This document shows positions 42,640 through 56,317 of a DNA stretch of 64,000 nucleotides, piece by piece. The translations under genes and the position numbers were made by a program. Each line of letters begins with the position of its first letter. Position 1 is the stretch's first letter. The notes under the pieces were generated by a model. It saw nothing but the letters and a program-made list of their open reading frames with translations. It was not told where the DNA came from and did no database searches. Origin of the DNA: Odiellus spinosus. Its lineage: Eukaryota; Arthropoda; Arachnida; Opiliones; Phalangiidae. The DNA lies in the NCBI GenBank assembly GCA_963920705.1, contig OY987230.1, forward strand, positions 20,981,320-21,045,319. The letters run 5' to 3'.

Positions 42640-44155
42640 GATATTTTTAATAATTTCCACGATAATTTTTCAATAATTTCTACGATAATTTTTCAATAAT
42701 TTCCACGATAATTTTTCAATAATTTCCACGATAATTTTTCAATAATTTCCACGATAATTTTTCAATAATTTCCACGATAATTTTTGAATAATTTCCACGA
42801 TAATTTTTGAATAATTTCCCCGATAATTTTTGAATAATTTCCCCGATAATGTTTCAATAATTTCCCCGATAATTTTTCAATAATTTCCCCGATAATTTTT
42901 CAATAACTTCTCCGATAATTTTTCAATAATTTCCCCAATAACTTCTCCGATAATTTTTCAATAATTTCCCCGATAACGTTTCAATAATTTCCCCGATAAC
43001 GTTTCAATAATTTCCCCGATAACGTTTCAATAATTTCCCCGATAATGTTTCAATAATTTCCCCCGATAATGTTTCAATAATTTCCACGATAATTTTTCAA
43101 TAATTTCCACGATAATTTTTCTATAATTTCCACGATAATTTTTCAATAATTTCCACGATAATGTTTCAATAATTTCCCCGATAATTTTTCAATAATTTCC
43201 CCGATAATTTTTCAATAATTTTCCCGATAATTTTTCAATAACTTCCCCGATAATTTTTCAATAATTTCCCCGATAACGTTTCAATAATTTCCCCGATAAT
43301 GTTTCAATAATTTCCCCCGATAATGTTTCAATAATTTCCCCGATAATGTTTCAATAATTTCCCCGATAATGTTTCAATAATTTCCCCCGATAATGTTTCA
43401 ATAATTTCCCCCGATCACTTATCAATAATTTCCCCGATCATTTTTCAATAATTTCCCGATCATTTTTCAATAACTTCTCCGATAATTTTTCAATAATTTC
43501 CCCGATAACGTTTCAATAATTTCCCCGATAATGTTTCAATAATTTCCCCCGATAAAGTTTCAATAATTTCCCCCGATAATGTTTCAATAATTTCCCCGAT
43601 AATTTTTCAATAATTTCCCCGATAATTTTTCAATAATTTCCCCGATAATTTTTCTATAACTTCTCCGATAATTTTTCAATAATTTCCCCGATAATTTTTC
43701 AATAACTTCTCCGATAATTTTTCAATAATTTCCCCGATAACGTTTCAATGATTTCCCCGATAACGTTTCAATAATTTCCCCCGATAATTTTTCAATAATT
43801 TCCCCGATAATTTTTCAATAATTTCCCCGATAATGTTTCAATAATTTCCCCGATAATGTTTCAATAATTTCCCCCGATAATGTTTCAATAATTTCCCCCG
43901 ATAATGTTTCAATAATTTCCCCCGATAACGTTTCAATAATTTCCCCCGATAACGTTTCAATAATTTCCCCCGATAATGTTTCAATAATTTCCCCCGATAA
44001 TGTTTCAATAATTTCCCCGATAATTTTTCAATAACTTCCCAGTTAAATTTTCGATAATTTTTGATCAATTTCCCCGATAATTTTTCAATAATTTCCCCGA
44101 TAATTTTTCAATAATTTCCCCGATAATTTTTCAATAATTTCTACGATAATTTTTA
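42640..44155. repeat. 23-bp satellite, ~65 units
   Basis: Unit TTTCAATAATTTCCCCGATAAT with variants CCACG/CCCCG and TTTTTC/ACGTTTC/ATGTTTC in local blocks. A 24-bp variant (CCCCC) makes a minus-strand frame reading KLLKHYRG repeats, which is not a gene. Confidence 0.97.
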
Positions 44156-44647
44156 TGGCAATGACAAGTTACCGAGGTAGTAAGAAAAGAAATATAAAAG
44201 AGGCGATATTTTGTTTAAAATATATGAAAACCTAAAATATTCAAACAAATATTTTCGAAATAATATGTGGGTATGGATTTCAATGTTGGTTCCTCAACAG
44301 TATATAATTGGTACAAAAACCCCGCTTCTCTTTAGTTTAGACAATAGGATTTACTAGCTATCAAATTAAGATGAAACAAACTATACTTAGCCAATATTTC
44401 TAAAAATGAATTATGCAGGTAACTCCCAAACATAAACAACCCACTTTACCCTATCTTACCAGGAACCAAAAAATCGAAAATTAAAATCAGAATACTATCT
44501 CTCCTTTGGGGGAATATTGGAGTCAATATTTGTAAAATATTGAAAGACATTCTTATAGAGTTCCAAAATCCCTGGAGGCATCGAAGCTTTCTCGGTCCCC
44601 GTAAAGCAATTCCAATCATCAAACATTTGCCCAACAATAGATAAAAG

Positions 44648-44983
44648 CAGAAGCCGATGAAACCCTCCTTTGAAGTCTATTACTCCCTGGTCTTGTCTAC
44701 CCCTCTCTGTATGGGTTATTCTCAAAAGGCGCGATTCGTACGCCTCCTAACGGTAGATGTTTTCGGAGCGGGAGTTCGTCGAGCGAATATCTCTAGCAGC
44801 CTTGGAGTTCGTCCAAAAACGTCGTCGTTTGTGGAGAGAGAGAATTTCCAATTTTCCTTAGACAGGGGGGATGAAGTAGGACCCCTTCTAACTCGTAAAA
44901 TTGGGAATTTTACCCATACAGAGAGGAGCGCTATATGGAACATTGGAGTAGTAGACTTCAAAGGAGGGTTTCATCGGCTTCTG
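44648..44983 (+). mobile_element. 337-bp MITE copy 9, subfamily B
   Basis: Target duplication ATAAAAG. Sister of copy 7 by two shared derived changes; lies 0.5 kb after the 23-bp satellite. Confidence 0.95.
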
Positions 44984-44989
44984 ATAAAA

Positions 44990-46730
44990 GTGGAGTTTTC
45001 ATCTTTGAAAATATAAGGACGATGAATTTCAGACAGCTTATATTACACAAAGAGTAATATTGTATTAATAGATTACTATGGGAAGAAGCGGATAAACAAA
45101 TATTTTTGAAAAAGGAATTCAGCGCAATTTAACAACAAAAATATGAGGATAAAAATCTTACGTATTGTTGCGTGAATTTTCGATAAACAAGTTTCAGATT
45201 TAAAGGTAAACGTTATTCTACTTCAATTGTGAAAATTATACTTGAAGGAAGGGTGAGGAAGAATAGGAATTACGTTTGCGTAGTAAAAGATTCAATAAGT
45301 GTCACTGAATTGTACAAAAAATTGATTCTGATTTTGGCAAATAATTAAAAGAAAGACCTCCGACTAATCTATAGACGACCCTGTACCTTTGGATTAATAA
45401 AATCCCCACAACTAGTACTGTAACACTCTCTTTGAATCGCTATATACCTCATTTAATTGATATCATGTAAACTAAAAAAATTTAATGAAAAAAATATATT
45501 TTAAATAAATTCCGAAATCGAATATCATTTTCAGATGATGACACTACACCTTTAAACTTGAAATAATGTATGATATATTATACATAGATATCTAAAAACT
45601 ATTTTAGAGAACCCTGACAGTGAGAAAACACAAATCTTTGAAAATGAAGTTGATATTAATTTCCTTTGTTTTCATTGCCCAATTGAGAAATAGCAGGTGG
45701 GGAAACAAATACTGTCCGTTGGGCCAACTTCGCTTCGTTGCGCGGATACGTTCTTAATTGAGCGAGACAAGAAACAGATCAAGAAAAGAAATCACGGCTA
45801 AAAGAGAGAATTGTCTCTAGCTGTAGTCAATTTCACATCAATTTGACAATACCAGCAAAAGCTAAGCTACCTTTATCTCTAAGTCAATATAACGATGAGA
45901 TTAGTATTACTCTTACTGGCAACACGAGGTGGAATAATGCTCATGCTGTAAAGTCACCTAAAGACACCATTCTTTAAAGGGAGGTTGAAATAATATGATT
46001 GGCCGGAATTTATATTTACTTTTTTTTAAATACCAAACTTTAAAAATTAATTTTAACACCAAAAACGTATTTTGGAATACGTTTTTTGTCACGGCGACTC
46101 CGAAAATAAATTCAAAAGCTATTCCATTTTTAGCTCCAAGTTTCCCTTTAAGAAATTTCTCAGTCTGAGATGATCATACCGTAAAAATAAGAAAACCACA
46201 TTTCCGCGCGTCTTGTATAAAAGCTGGTCATGGAAAGATTCCGGTTCGTGAATCATTTGCCAGCAGCGAAATTCCACTAAGATCATTTAAGCTAATGTTA
46301 AGGGAAAAAGCTTGGATGTTTTTCAGCTCGTATGGGCAAAGATTTCAAGATAACAACGCGCTGAATATTCGGATTGGGACGTTAACTGTATCTGATGGTG
46401 GATAGCCGCCTTACGGGGATATAACTTTGGATGCCACGTTTGTATCAAGCCCCGAAACGTTAAGATAACCGCGAACGCTTAGAGTTTTGCGCGGTTTCTA
46501 TTGGCGCGAACAAAAGGGAAGAAACGACTAAAAGATACGCGTTCCGGTCAACGAGTTTTCTGGACATTAGAAAGACAAGTCTAAAGGGCAATTTGACCCT
46601 CGATCTCCAATTCCCTCCCCCTTGGGGCATTTCTAACGAGCCTAGATGGTTGTGTAGGAACAGATAAAAATTCATAGAAAAATACTTAGATTTTGGACTT
46701 TTAATTTTGAAGAAATCTTAATTCTGCACA
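44990..46730. other. No gene recognised; possible TATA at 46216
   Basis: TATAAAAG at 46216-46223 precedes a GC-richer stretch (46240-46640), but no initiator sits at the right distance and no long frame follows. Lone TTAA-type ends occur at 45975 and 46137-46151. Confidence 0.5.
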
Positions 46731-46739
46731 TATTTGGAC

Positions 46740-47345
46740 CTTTTTTATTTTTCTCAAACTGTTCTCTGTCATTTTTGTCTTATTTTTAAATTCCTCTGAC
46801 CATTTCCTTTGATCTATTTTAATATTTCGATGAATTTTTCCGACATTTTTACCTATTTTAATTTAGTTATATGAATTTTTCCCAGATATTTTGACCTATT
46901 TTAATATTTCCCTGATTTTTCCTTTGATATTTTGCCCTTTTACTATTTTCCTGAATTTTTCCCAGACATTTTGACCAATTTTAATATCTCCCTGAATTTT
47001 TCCCGGACATTTTGACCTATTTTATTATTTCCCAGACATGTTGGCATATTTTTATATTTCTTGCTCTGCCTGCTTTCTTTACATTTTCACCTATAATATC
47101 ATATCACTTCAATTTTGCATACATTTTAATTTACCTAGCTGAAGGTTTCCCAAAATTTGGCCCGATTTTGACGTATTTTTCATTTCAATAATTAGGAAAA
47201 TTATGTTGAAGTTTCCCTGATATTTTGACCTATTTTTTTTTTTTTTAAATTTTTGTAACGGTTCCCAGATAATTGGAGCTATTTTTTCCATTTCCCTAAC
47301 GTCAGCTGACATTTTGACCTATTTTTTTGCCATTCCCCTGACTTT
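46740..47345. repeat. Degenerate minisatellite with TTTTGACCTATTTTAAT and TTTCCCTGA
   Basis: More than a dozen irregular units of CATTTTGACCTATTTT followed by ATTTCCCTGA, spacing about 40-60 bp. It resembles the TTCCCTGAC array at 3.3-3.85 kb, and one further unit pair is near 52525-52565. Confidence 0.8.
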
Positions 47346-47689
47346 ATCTAGGTAAACTGCGGATTCCCATAGCAACCCAGTTTTAAATAAATAATAAAAA
47401 AGGTGTCGGTAATATAGTTGGCGGCGAAGTAGAAATCAGAGAGTCGAAATGAGATTCGGTAATCACCTGGAATAAATTTGGTGAGCTAGCTCTGCAGAAT
47501 ATTACTCAGTCAAGTGTTTAAAAACCGGGGAAGCTCGTCGGGATGAGAAACTTTATCCGCTCAAATTAATAGCAACGATTTTGACTCGTTAAACTCCTAG
47601 AATTTTATCTCGTTACTTCCGACGAAGCGGAAATATTGCTCGCGCCAAAAACCTAACCCGAAACATTATCATCTCATCGATGAATCTTT

Positions 47690-48250
47690 TAATTTAGAAA
47701 TTGATTTAGGGTCTGGAAAATTTAGAAATTGATTTAGGGTCTGGAAAATTTAGAAATTGATTTAGGGTCTGGAAAATTTAGAAATTGATTTAGGGTCTGG
47801 AAAATTTAGAAATTGATTTAGGGTCTGGAAAATTTAGAAATTGATTTAGGGTCTGGAAAATTTAGAAATTGATTTAGGGTCTGGAAAATTTAGAAATTGA
47901 TTTAGGGTCTGGAAAATTTAGAAATTGATTTAGGGTCTGGAAAATTTAGAAATTGATTTAGGGTCTGGAAAATTTAGAAATTGATTTAGGGTCTGGAAAA
48001 TTTACAAATTGATTTAGGGTCTGGAAAATTTACAAATTGATTTAGGGTCTGGAAAATTTACAAATTGATTTAGGGTCTTGAAAATTTACAAATTGATTTA
48101 GGGTCTTGAAAATTTACAAATTGATTTAGGGTCTTGAAAATTTACAAATTGATTTAGGGTCTTGAAAATTTACAAATTGATTTAGGGTCTTGAAAATTTA
48201 CAAATTGATTTAGGGTCTTGAAAATTTACAAATTGATTTAGGGTCTTGAA
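47690..48250. repeat. 28-bp minisatellite, ~20 units
   Basis: Unit TTGATTTAGGGTCTGGAAAA + TTTAGAAA. Variants are ordered: TAGAAA/CTGG up to 48000, TACAAA/CTGG to about 48075, then TACAAA/CTTG to the end, where it meets a run of about 22 T. Confidence 0.97.
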
Positions 48251-48355
48251 ATTTTTTTTTTTTTTTTTTTTTCATAATTTCTTCGTAGAAGACTTAATTG
48301 GCGTCATTGGAGTAGTAGTTTACTCTAGATTTATTTGGCGTATAAACGAAATAAA

Positions 48356-48778
48356 TTTCAAGGATGAGTAAAATAATTTCAAGGGTGAGAAAATTAATTT
48401 CAAGGATGAGAAAATTAATTTCAAGGATGAGAAAATTAATTTCAAGGATGAGAAAATTAATTTCAAGGATGAGAAAAATAATTTCAAGGATGAGAAAAAT
48501 AATTTCAAGGATGACAAAAATAATTTCAAGGATGAGAAAAATAATTTCAAGGATGAGTAAAATAATTTCAAGGATGAGTAAAATAATTTCAAGGATGAGT
48601 AAAATAATTTCAAGGATGAGTAAAATAATTTCAAGGATGAGTAAAATAATTTCAAGGATGAGTAAAATAATTTCAAGGATGAGTAAAATAATTTCAAGGA
48701 TGAGTAAAATAATTTCAAGGACGAATAAAATAATTTCAAGGATTACTAAAATAATTTAAAGGATGAGTAAAATATTTT
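48356..48778. repeat. 21-bp minisatellite, ~20 units
   Basis: Unit AATTTCAAGGATGAGTAAAA + T. A period divisible by three keeps frames open on both strands (SKIISRM repeats forward, KLFYSSL reverse). Early units end GAGAAAATT, later ones GAGTAAAAT. Starts about 85 bp after the poly-T that closes the 28-bp array. Confidence 0.96.
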
Positions 48779-48789
48779 CTCGTGTGGCT

Positions 48790-50170
48790 AATAACACGAA
48801 ATCAAATGAAAACATGATAGTTATAAATTTTTAAAGTTCACCATATTAGTTTTTAAAATATATTTTAAGTTTAGATGATATTGAATTTTAATAACAGGTA
48901 AAATTAGACCAATCAGATGAACCCAATATCCCCAGCCTTAAGACTGTAGATTTTTATCATTTTTAAATGAGTTCTATTTCATTGTTTCGAGAAATTTCAA
49001 ACAATGGATGCGTTATTAGCTTTCAAATTATATTTTAAGTTTTGTTAATTTTGAATTTTAATAACGGGTAAAATCGGACTAATCCATTTTAAACGAATCG
49101 CACTCGTCATCTAGCGCCGTTTTCAAAAGAAATTCAATCCCAATAGCCATGTAATTAAAAGCTGAAATGATGAATGCCCAAATTTTTAACAATACACTGA
49201 AATTCGAACGAAACTAAAATTCAGAATTTAAAGGTCACCTAAAACTTGTGGCTGCTATGATCTACATTTGCCTGCACCGTTTGGCCGTTAGAGGACGCTT
49301 ATGAAAACCAGATTTCAAGAGTGCATGGACATTTTGGAGCAAAGTTCTAATCGTTTAAAAATAGCTTTGGTTTTTCTTTTTATTCGCTTTTATTTTCCCT
49401 TTCAACGAGTTTTGAGTTTCGAATTTTGACGGTGCGTAAATTTTGGATTTCAGATTAGGGTTGAGGATAAAAATGCGAATTAAATACGATACTCTCTCCG
49501 CGTGATGCAAGAATGGAGACGGAAGTTTGATTTTAATCTGAATGTTTACGCCGTATTAGTTTATACCCCTTCCTCTTCCCTCATACTCGTCTCCGGGATG
49601 CAAAATATAATTATAAACTCATCAAACGGCCCTCGAGAAGGAAGGAAAATGTATTTGCTTTTCAATTTTCGTTTCACCGCGAGGTTTAAACCGTATATAC
49701 AACCTGGCGCGCGTCTTAGGTTACGAAAAAGCAAAAGAAATATTAAGTTTACAATTAGTTTTCAGCGCGTAAACTATCGGAGTAGGGCTGTCTTTTAAAT
49801 AAAGTGAATCGTAGAAAACGAAGGATAGATTATAGTTTCGTAGGAAATGAAGACTCAAAGTGATTCGAGATGTAGCCCAATTTCCTATCGTCCATGGAAG
49901 ATAAAATTCAGAAGATACATTTTTTTTTTTTTTTTTTTTACTATTTTGATTCTAGCGAAAACCGACGGATTAAAAAATAATGTTCAAAGGGAAAATATAA
50001 AGCGAAAATATAACATCTTTTGCCATATTTTTTATCGCGAAGACATTAACATTTAATATTATATAGACAGACTCATACGTTTACACGGAAATATTTATGT
50101 AAGGGACACGCCCCCCCATCTTTGGTAAGAATACAAATGATAACAGGCAACTCCAGATAGTGACCTTAAC
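48790..50170. other. No gene recognised
   Basis: A 98-codon frame at 49502-49798 has no recognisable domain, signal or splice context. A T19 run is at 49920-49938. Confidence 0.5.
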
Positions 50171-50177
50171 CCTCTAG

Positions 50178-50513
50178 CAGAAGCCGATGAAACCCTCCTT
50201 TGAAGTCTATTACTCTAATGTTCCATATAGCGCTCCTCTCTGTATGGGTAAAATTCACAATTTTACGAGATCGGAGGGGTCCTACTTCATACCCCTGTCT
50301 ACGGAAAATTGGAAATTCTCTCTCTCCACAAACGACGACGTTTTTTTGACGAACTCCGAAGCTGCTAGAGTTATTCGCTGGACGAACTCCCGTTCCGAAA
50401 ATATCTACCGTTAGGAGGCGTAAGAATCGTGATTTTTGAGATTAACCCATACAGAGAGGGGTAGACAAGACCCGGGAGTAATAGACTTCAAAGGAGGGTT
50501 TCATCGGCTTCTG
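50178..50513 (-). mobile_element. 337-bp MITE copy 10, subfamily A, diverged
   Basis: Target duplication CCTCTAG. Carries the most internal substitutions of the set (for example AAGAATCGTGATTTTTGAG in place of the usual segment). Confidence 0.94.
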
Positions 50514-51080
50514 CCTCTAGTTAGGCAGAAGCTACAGGGAATCTAGCTCCACCTGGAGTTCGTGTTTGATCTTCATGTTTATCATTTAAAATAGGTGTTT
50601 AAAAGTTAAAACTGAATATTCTTAATTACATTATTATTTTAAGGCAATAGTGTGCCTTTAAATTTCATAGTAGTTTTACAAACTGTTGGCAAAACTAGCA
50701 TCATATTTCACTTAGGGAAAAGCCCTTTATTTTACGTAAGTAAATAGTATATCAGGTTAAGACTACAGCGCTTGGGAAGTTAGGTTAACTTAACATCTCT
50801 ATATCATGTTTTCTTTGAGATAAATGGAGGCCTTAATCTTTGTCCACAATGAATCAGTTCCATTTGACCTATTTTCTAAACAAGGGCTTTTTCCCGGTGT
50901 TTGGTGGCAATTTTAGCAACTTTTCAGCACCCGGTTTCTTGTGACAATTAAATTTGCAAGTAAGCCAGTAGTTTAAATTTCAGAAGATTTCACGTTGCAA
51001 TTATTATCATACGTAATATTATAGTTTTCGAAAATAGTAATTAAAATATATTTAAAGGAGTGTTTTAGAATAAATTATTC

Positions 51081-51420
51081 TTAAAGGGAGAATGCAGGCT
51101 ATGCAGCTGCTTGGCGACGAGTCATTTTTATCGATTCACAAAGCATTTTTTTAAATAAAAATGAAGCTAGAACTAACTCAAAAATTAGGCTTAACGGGGA
51201 TCCATGTAGAGTTGAATTTCTCATCGTTTTGATTCGCCGGATACTCGTTAACGTCGAAATATCTAACTCTACATGAATCTCTGTTAAGCCTACTTTCAGA
51301 ATAAATTAAATTGAATTCTAAATTACTATTTGTTAGTTCATTTTTTAACTGCTGATTAAAATGGGATTAGTCTAATTTAAACTATTCGTTAGGTGGCTCT
51401 GCCGCGCTGATAAGCTTGTC
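51081..51420. mobile_element. TTAA MITE, distant GCAACC-family relative, right end unclear
   Basis: Begins TTAAAGGGAGAATGCAGGC; the core shows AATTAGGCTTAACGGGGATC and its inverted partner. The 3' part contains GTCGTCTGCTAAGCT, also found in the duplicated segment at 10.9-11.2 kb. No terminal CCCTTTAA was located. Confidence 0.6.
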
Positions 51421-51424
51421 GTCT

Positions 51425-54400
51425 GCTAAGCTGTTGATCCCAGTGTGTAGCCACGCTTTGAAACTTACTCCCCTTAGATTTTCGACGGGATAGTAATAGA
51501 AAAATTTTCGAAAAGCCTATTTAATGAATTATGTCCATAATAGGATCATAAAAACACGTTCAAAAAACGAAGCGGAATTGGAAATTGTGTAAATTTCCCT
51601 TCCAAATATAAACCCGAATAAATTTAAGTCTCTTGGAAAATTTTAACGATGTTATATAACAAGAATTCTCTTGCGGTTTAGCGCGAAGAAAATATAAAAA
51701 TAACAAGTTCTCGTTATTTTCAAATTAAAAAAAAATGATGGCTCAAAATCGTGTTTCAGAATTTCATTATTAATATTAAAAAAATGTATATATATTAAAT
51801 ATATTCGAATACCAAATTTAATCTCTTCTTCGAAGATTATTAACTTCCTACTATAAATTGATCTCAATCCACCCTCTTTATATTTTAACAAAGGAACCAA
51901 TTAGTTGATATGACGGAGGAGAAATAATGTGCGATAAATAATATTTCAATTAGGCTTAATTATACTTAACTTCATTGTCTAAAATAGGGTGGGCCAAGAA
52001 TATCGATAGGTGGGCCACGGTGTACCCTTTCAAAATTTCAAAACCAAATGACACCTATTAATAATAAAAGATTTTTTTCACTTACCCTAAAGTTTGGTTG
52101 GTTAATGTACTATCAAAGAGATATTGCGAGTGACGTCATCCGTTCTTTTGCCTCGGCCAAATATATACCATTATAATTTTACGCGATGAAAATGAGTTAC
52201 TCTAGAAATAAAAACAAGATTTAAATATAATTAATAACGATTGTAAAATCCATAATGAAATCATAAAATAATTCTTAATTACGAAATTTGTTTGAGATTT
52301 CTTAGAACATTTATAAATATATTTTCAATTAGTTTGATTTTAAATTTTCATATTCACTGGACCTTTTTTGGTTGGTAAACATATTATTGGAAATAATGTG
52401 GCATTAAAAATAAAAGAAGCCACTTAATTCTAGCTGATGATGGGGAGGAAAAAAACAAAAGCTATGAGCCTAGCACTAGGAAGATAGTTTTGGATTAAGC
52501 CTTGGTTGTCTTTTAAAAAAATTTCCCTGACATATTTGACCTAATTTCAATTTCCCAAGAGTCCCAGATCCATATCTGTAGAGTTTTCCAGGTTTAGCAC
52601 GAATCCTGATCGTTGATATAGGAATATAGGTACGAAAAAAATAGTCATAAATATATCATAATCTGTAAAATTGGTCCAAATATTTCCCCTTCCTTGGAAA
52701 TTCTGTTTACAGGAAGATTGTATATATATACCGGTGTAATAGGATACGTTAAAAGAGCGTGGTTATCTCTCAATAGAGCGCGGGATATAATGGCACTACA
52801 TATATTTATAGGAATTGCGGTGGTATATAGGAGGAATGGGGGTTTCATACTATGGAATACACGTTTTCAATTGGTGTCATCGTTATCCGGAGCCATTTGT
52901 CATAGGAAGAACATTTCTCTACCACCCGCGCTCCGCCGCTCATAGCCAGAAAACGGAGCAAAGATCGTGCGCCAAAGACCAAAGAAAACGTCTCGAACGA
53001 AGCAAGAGACTGTTCGGCTAATCCAGAAACCACTTTCTCTCTTTCTTTAAACCAAGGAGCAACAAAACATTCAACAAATGGAGACGCAATCGCACTGGGG
53101 TTCTCTAAGGATATTTCATCAAAATGTTAAATGTTTTACGAAATGTTTCTAAGAATTCCAAAGATAAAGATATCCCTGAGGCGTATGAAAAATACACAAA
53201 TTAGTTTTGCTAGTTCCTACTTTTTTCCCACACTGTTTGCCGTTAGAGGACGCTTATAAACGGTATGTTATGTTGTTCATATTTATCTATATTAAGATAG
53301 GACTATTAAGCATGGGCAATTATCTATAGACCGATCCATTTATAACCTAGTTTTGAAGCTACTAATACAACGCCGCGTCTCTATTCTACAGGCGAATGAA
53401 TACTCCTAGTGATAGGTAAAGAATCTGATATTTGGGTGACATGAGACGATGATGAGAGCCTCCCGGGAGGGGAAAGGAGATTCGGCCTCCTTTGGGTTTT
53501 TCTTCCCATCATAACCCTCGTTTTCCTCCCCCACGGTTCACGAATCTTTAGCGGGCTGGAAAACCGGAAAAATAAATGACCGCGTACTGGGGCACATGCC
53601 CACCCCTCTTTCCCAACCATTCCTTCTACACATTTTCAATAGGAACTCTAATGCCATCGCCGATTGCCCTCATTGGCTTTGTTTTCAGAACGTACAAAGC
53701 TAAACCCAATGTTCAACTGTATCATAGAAATATTAAGGGTATAAGAACTACCCGCATTGAATTTCGAAGTGATTCGAAAAATATTTCCGTTTGAGTTATT
53801 GGAATTAACGTTAGCGATGTTGGAGGACCTATAGAATTCTCCTTGCAATTTAAAGGGCTTTGAGAATGAATTCCCCCCAATATTACTACATTAGCTCTAT
53901 TTTGGTGGAATTTATTTCAGTTCTTGGCTTTTATCGGTCTCTAGTTCACCCACTAGAAAAGTAATCGGAAGAAAACGCCGAAACTATATACGTAACTAAT
54001 GTTCGTGAAGAATTTTGCAATAGAGAGAAAGCTGAGGCGGATTGATACTCGACGATTAATCTCATTCTATATTAAACTAGATTGGCAACACTTCTCGCGA
54101 ACGGAAACATAGTCGAAGTCAGTGGGAGTTTACATCAAATACAAAACCAAGTTCACTTTATTTCTAAGATTTAAATGGAGAATGAAGCCTTACTATTTTT
54201 GATTAATTCAAAATCACCGAAAACTAGAATTAACCACCCACAATTAGTAGTAAAAATCACCATATAAGTAGTGGTAAAACCCCCATAATAGAGGTAATCA
54301 CCCCCATTAATGCATTATAGTAATAAAATCACCGTAAGAGCAGTAGTAAAATTACTCTAAAAGCAATATTTAAATAGTCAAAGAGAAGTAGGATGACAAC

Positions 54401-55145
54401 CTAAGAATACAGTAGGAAAGCCACCTTAAGAATAGTAGTGAAAGCATGTACCTAAAAGTAGAAGGAAAAAACAACTAAAGAAGTAGGAAAGTCACTATGA
54501 GAGAAGTAGTGAAAGCAATATTAACAAACTAAGAGTAGCCTTAAAACCTCCAATGATTAGTTCTAAAATACCTAAGAGTAGTAGTAAAAACAAAATATAA
54601 TAGTATGGAAAATTTAACTTCTCTGGCTTTTTTCTCACTTTGGAGATAGAGGAAACCTATATGACTTTTTGTTCGGTTGAAAATTGGAAGTGAATTTGAA
54701 GTCTGGCTTCGGGTTGGCCTCCTTCGCTGACAGGACCAAATATTTTCAATCAGCAAGGCTCCCGAAGGATTGGACCCTATATAGTCGACGCAACAATACC
54801 CAGAGATTAAGTTTTTTACAATTTCGACGCACCCGTTTTTCAGAAAATAATTTTTTGAAGGATTATAACTTCTTTGAATCGGTGAAATATTAAAAACGTG
54901 AACATCCTAAAGATTGGATTTTAACATATATCCTCAAATTTTATCGCGAAGATTATTATCAATTTCAAATGAAAGATCATTGGCTAAAAGAATCCATGAA
55001 AGTTAATTTATGATATGAAATAAATGTTCAAAGAAAAAAACGGTTACTTCATGGCTTGTTCTAACAATTACACAACACCAATTATGATATTAATTTGAAT
55101 TTGCCTGAAACTCGAGATTTAACAGTAACCAGAAATTCGGTAAAT
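51425..55145. other. No gene recognised
   Basis: 52.69-53.05 kb and 53.38-53.65 kb are GC-richer than the surroundings and open in several frames on both strands, so could be exon or promoter DNA of an unseen gene; no domain could be read. 54.23-54.60 kb is a degenerate run of short AGTAGTAAAA-like units. Confidence 0.5.
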
Positions 55146-55151
55146 ATTAAC

Positions 55152-55593
55152 TTAAAGGGAGAATGCAACCTAATTACAAGTGATTTTTTATCGATTCCTT
55201 ATCGTTTAAATAGGCCTAATCCACCGATAAAAAGTTTACAATACAAATATTAAACTAGAAATAAATTTGAAACTTACCTTGAAAATAGGCTTAGCGGGAT
55301 TGATGGAGATCCTGAATCGCGTCCGTGTAAGGTCTAGCGACCAATGAGCAAAGGCACGTCGTTCACGCGAGATCTCCACGAGACTTACGTCGCGTACGAT
55401 TGGTCGCTAGACCTTACACGCGAGGAAATCAGGAGCTCCATGAATCCCACTAAGCCTATTTTCAGGGTGAGTTTTGAATTTATTTCTAGTTTAATATTTG
55501 TTTGTAAATTTTTTAAATAGTGGATTAGGCCTATTTAAACGATAAGGAATCGATAAAAAAATCACTTGTTGTTAGGTTGCATCCTCCCTTTAA
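55152..55593. mobile_element. TTAA MITE, GCAACC family, copy 3
   Basis: Complete and nearly identical to 28651-29093, including the mismatch between GGGAGAATG (left) and CATCCTCCC (right), so both descend from the same source copy. Confidence 0.93.
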
Positions 55594-56317
55594 GCTCCAA
55601 AGTGACCAATAGTCCCACTAGAAAAACCAGTTTAGTACACAAATATTGGATCTTTCCAAGGCTGCAACATTTTATACATAAAAAATGTTTCGAATGAATA
55701 AACTAAACAAATTTAATTTATGAAGTCTGTAAATAATATGTAAATAAAATATAAAAGAGCTATAGGGCGGTGGAAAGGGAGTGGCCAAAGAGAGGTCATA
55801 ACCCTTCAAATTCGCGTTCGCGTTGGCGTTCATTTATCACGCGAGAAGGTTGCTTTTCCATATACTTAACATCTGTATATAAGTAAAAACGGGACAAAGC
55901 CCGCCAAGAAAAGAGGATAGGAAAATATTTCAAAAATCGGTTCTATATAGAAAATATGTGGCGATGAAAATCCTCCGAATTCTTTCATCTAAAGATTCCA
56001 GCATTATATAAGCTTATAAAGAGTAAGATACGAATAGGAGACGGGTGAGCCCTGCATGGGCTATTTTTGAAAAATGAAGATCTCCATCCCTCAGAAAAGA
56101 ATTACGAAACACTTTCAAGTTTCAACACGAACGATACTAGATTTTTCGTAATCTCTAAGAAACTAAGAAAAAAAAAAAAACAAATCATGATAAAGGCGAA
56201 GTACTAAGTTTTGAATAACAGGCTTCAACTACAAAATTCTAAAGATATGAGCCACGCAATTAGGGCCAAATGAGATGCTTATCATTATTTATCTTTTACC
56301 TTATATATCTTTAAAAT

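Noticed and set aside
43838-44068. 76-codon frame of KLLKHYRG repeats
   Set aside because: Produced by the 24-bp variant of the satellite; no transcript signals.
46216-46406. TATAAAAG followed by a short ATG frame (46320-46409)
   Set aside because: No initiator at the correct distance and the frame is under 30 codons; not reported as promoter or gene.
48320-48759. 131- and 139-codon open frames on opposite strands
   Set aside because: Both are translations of the 21-bp minisatellite, open because the period is a multiple of three.
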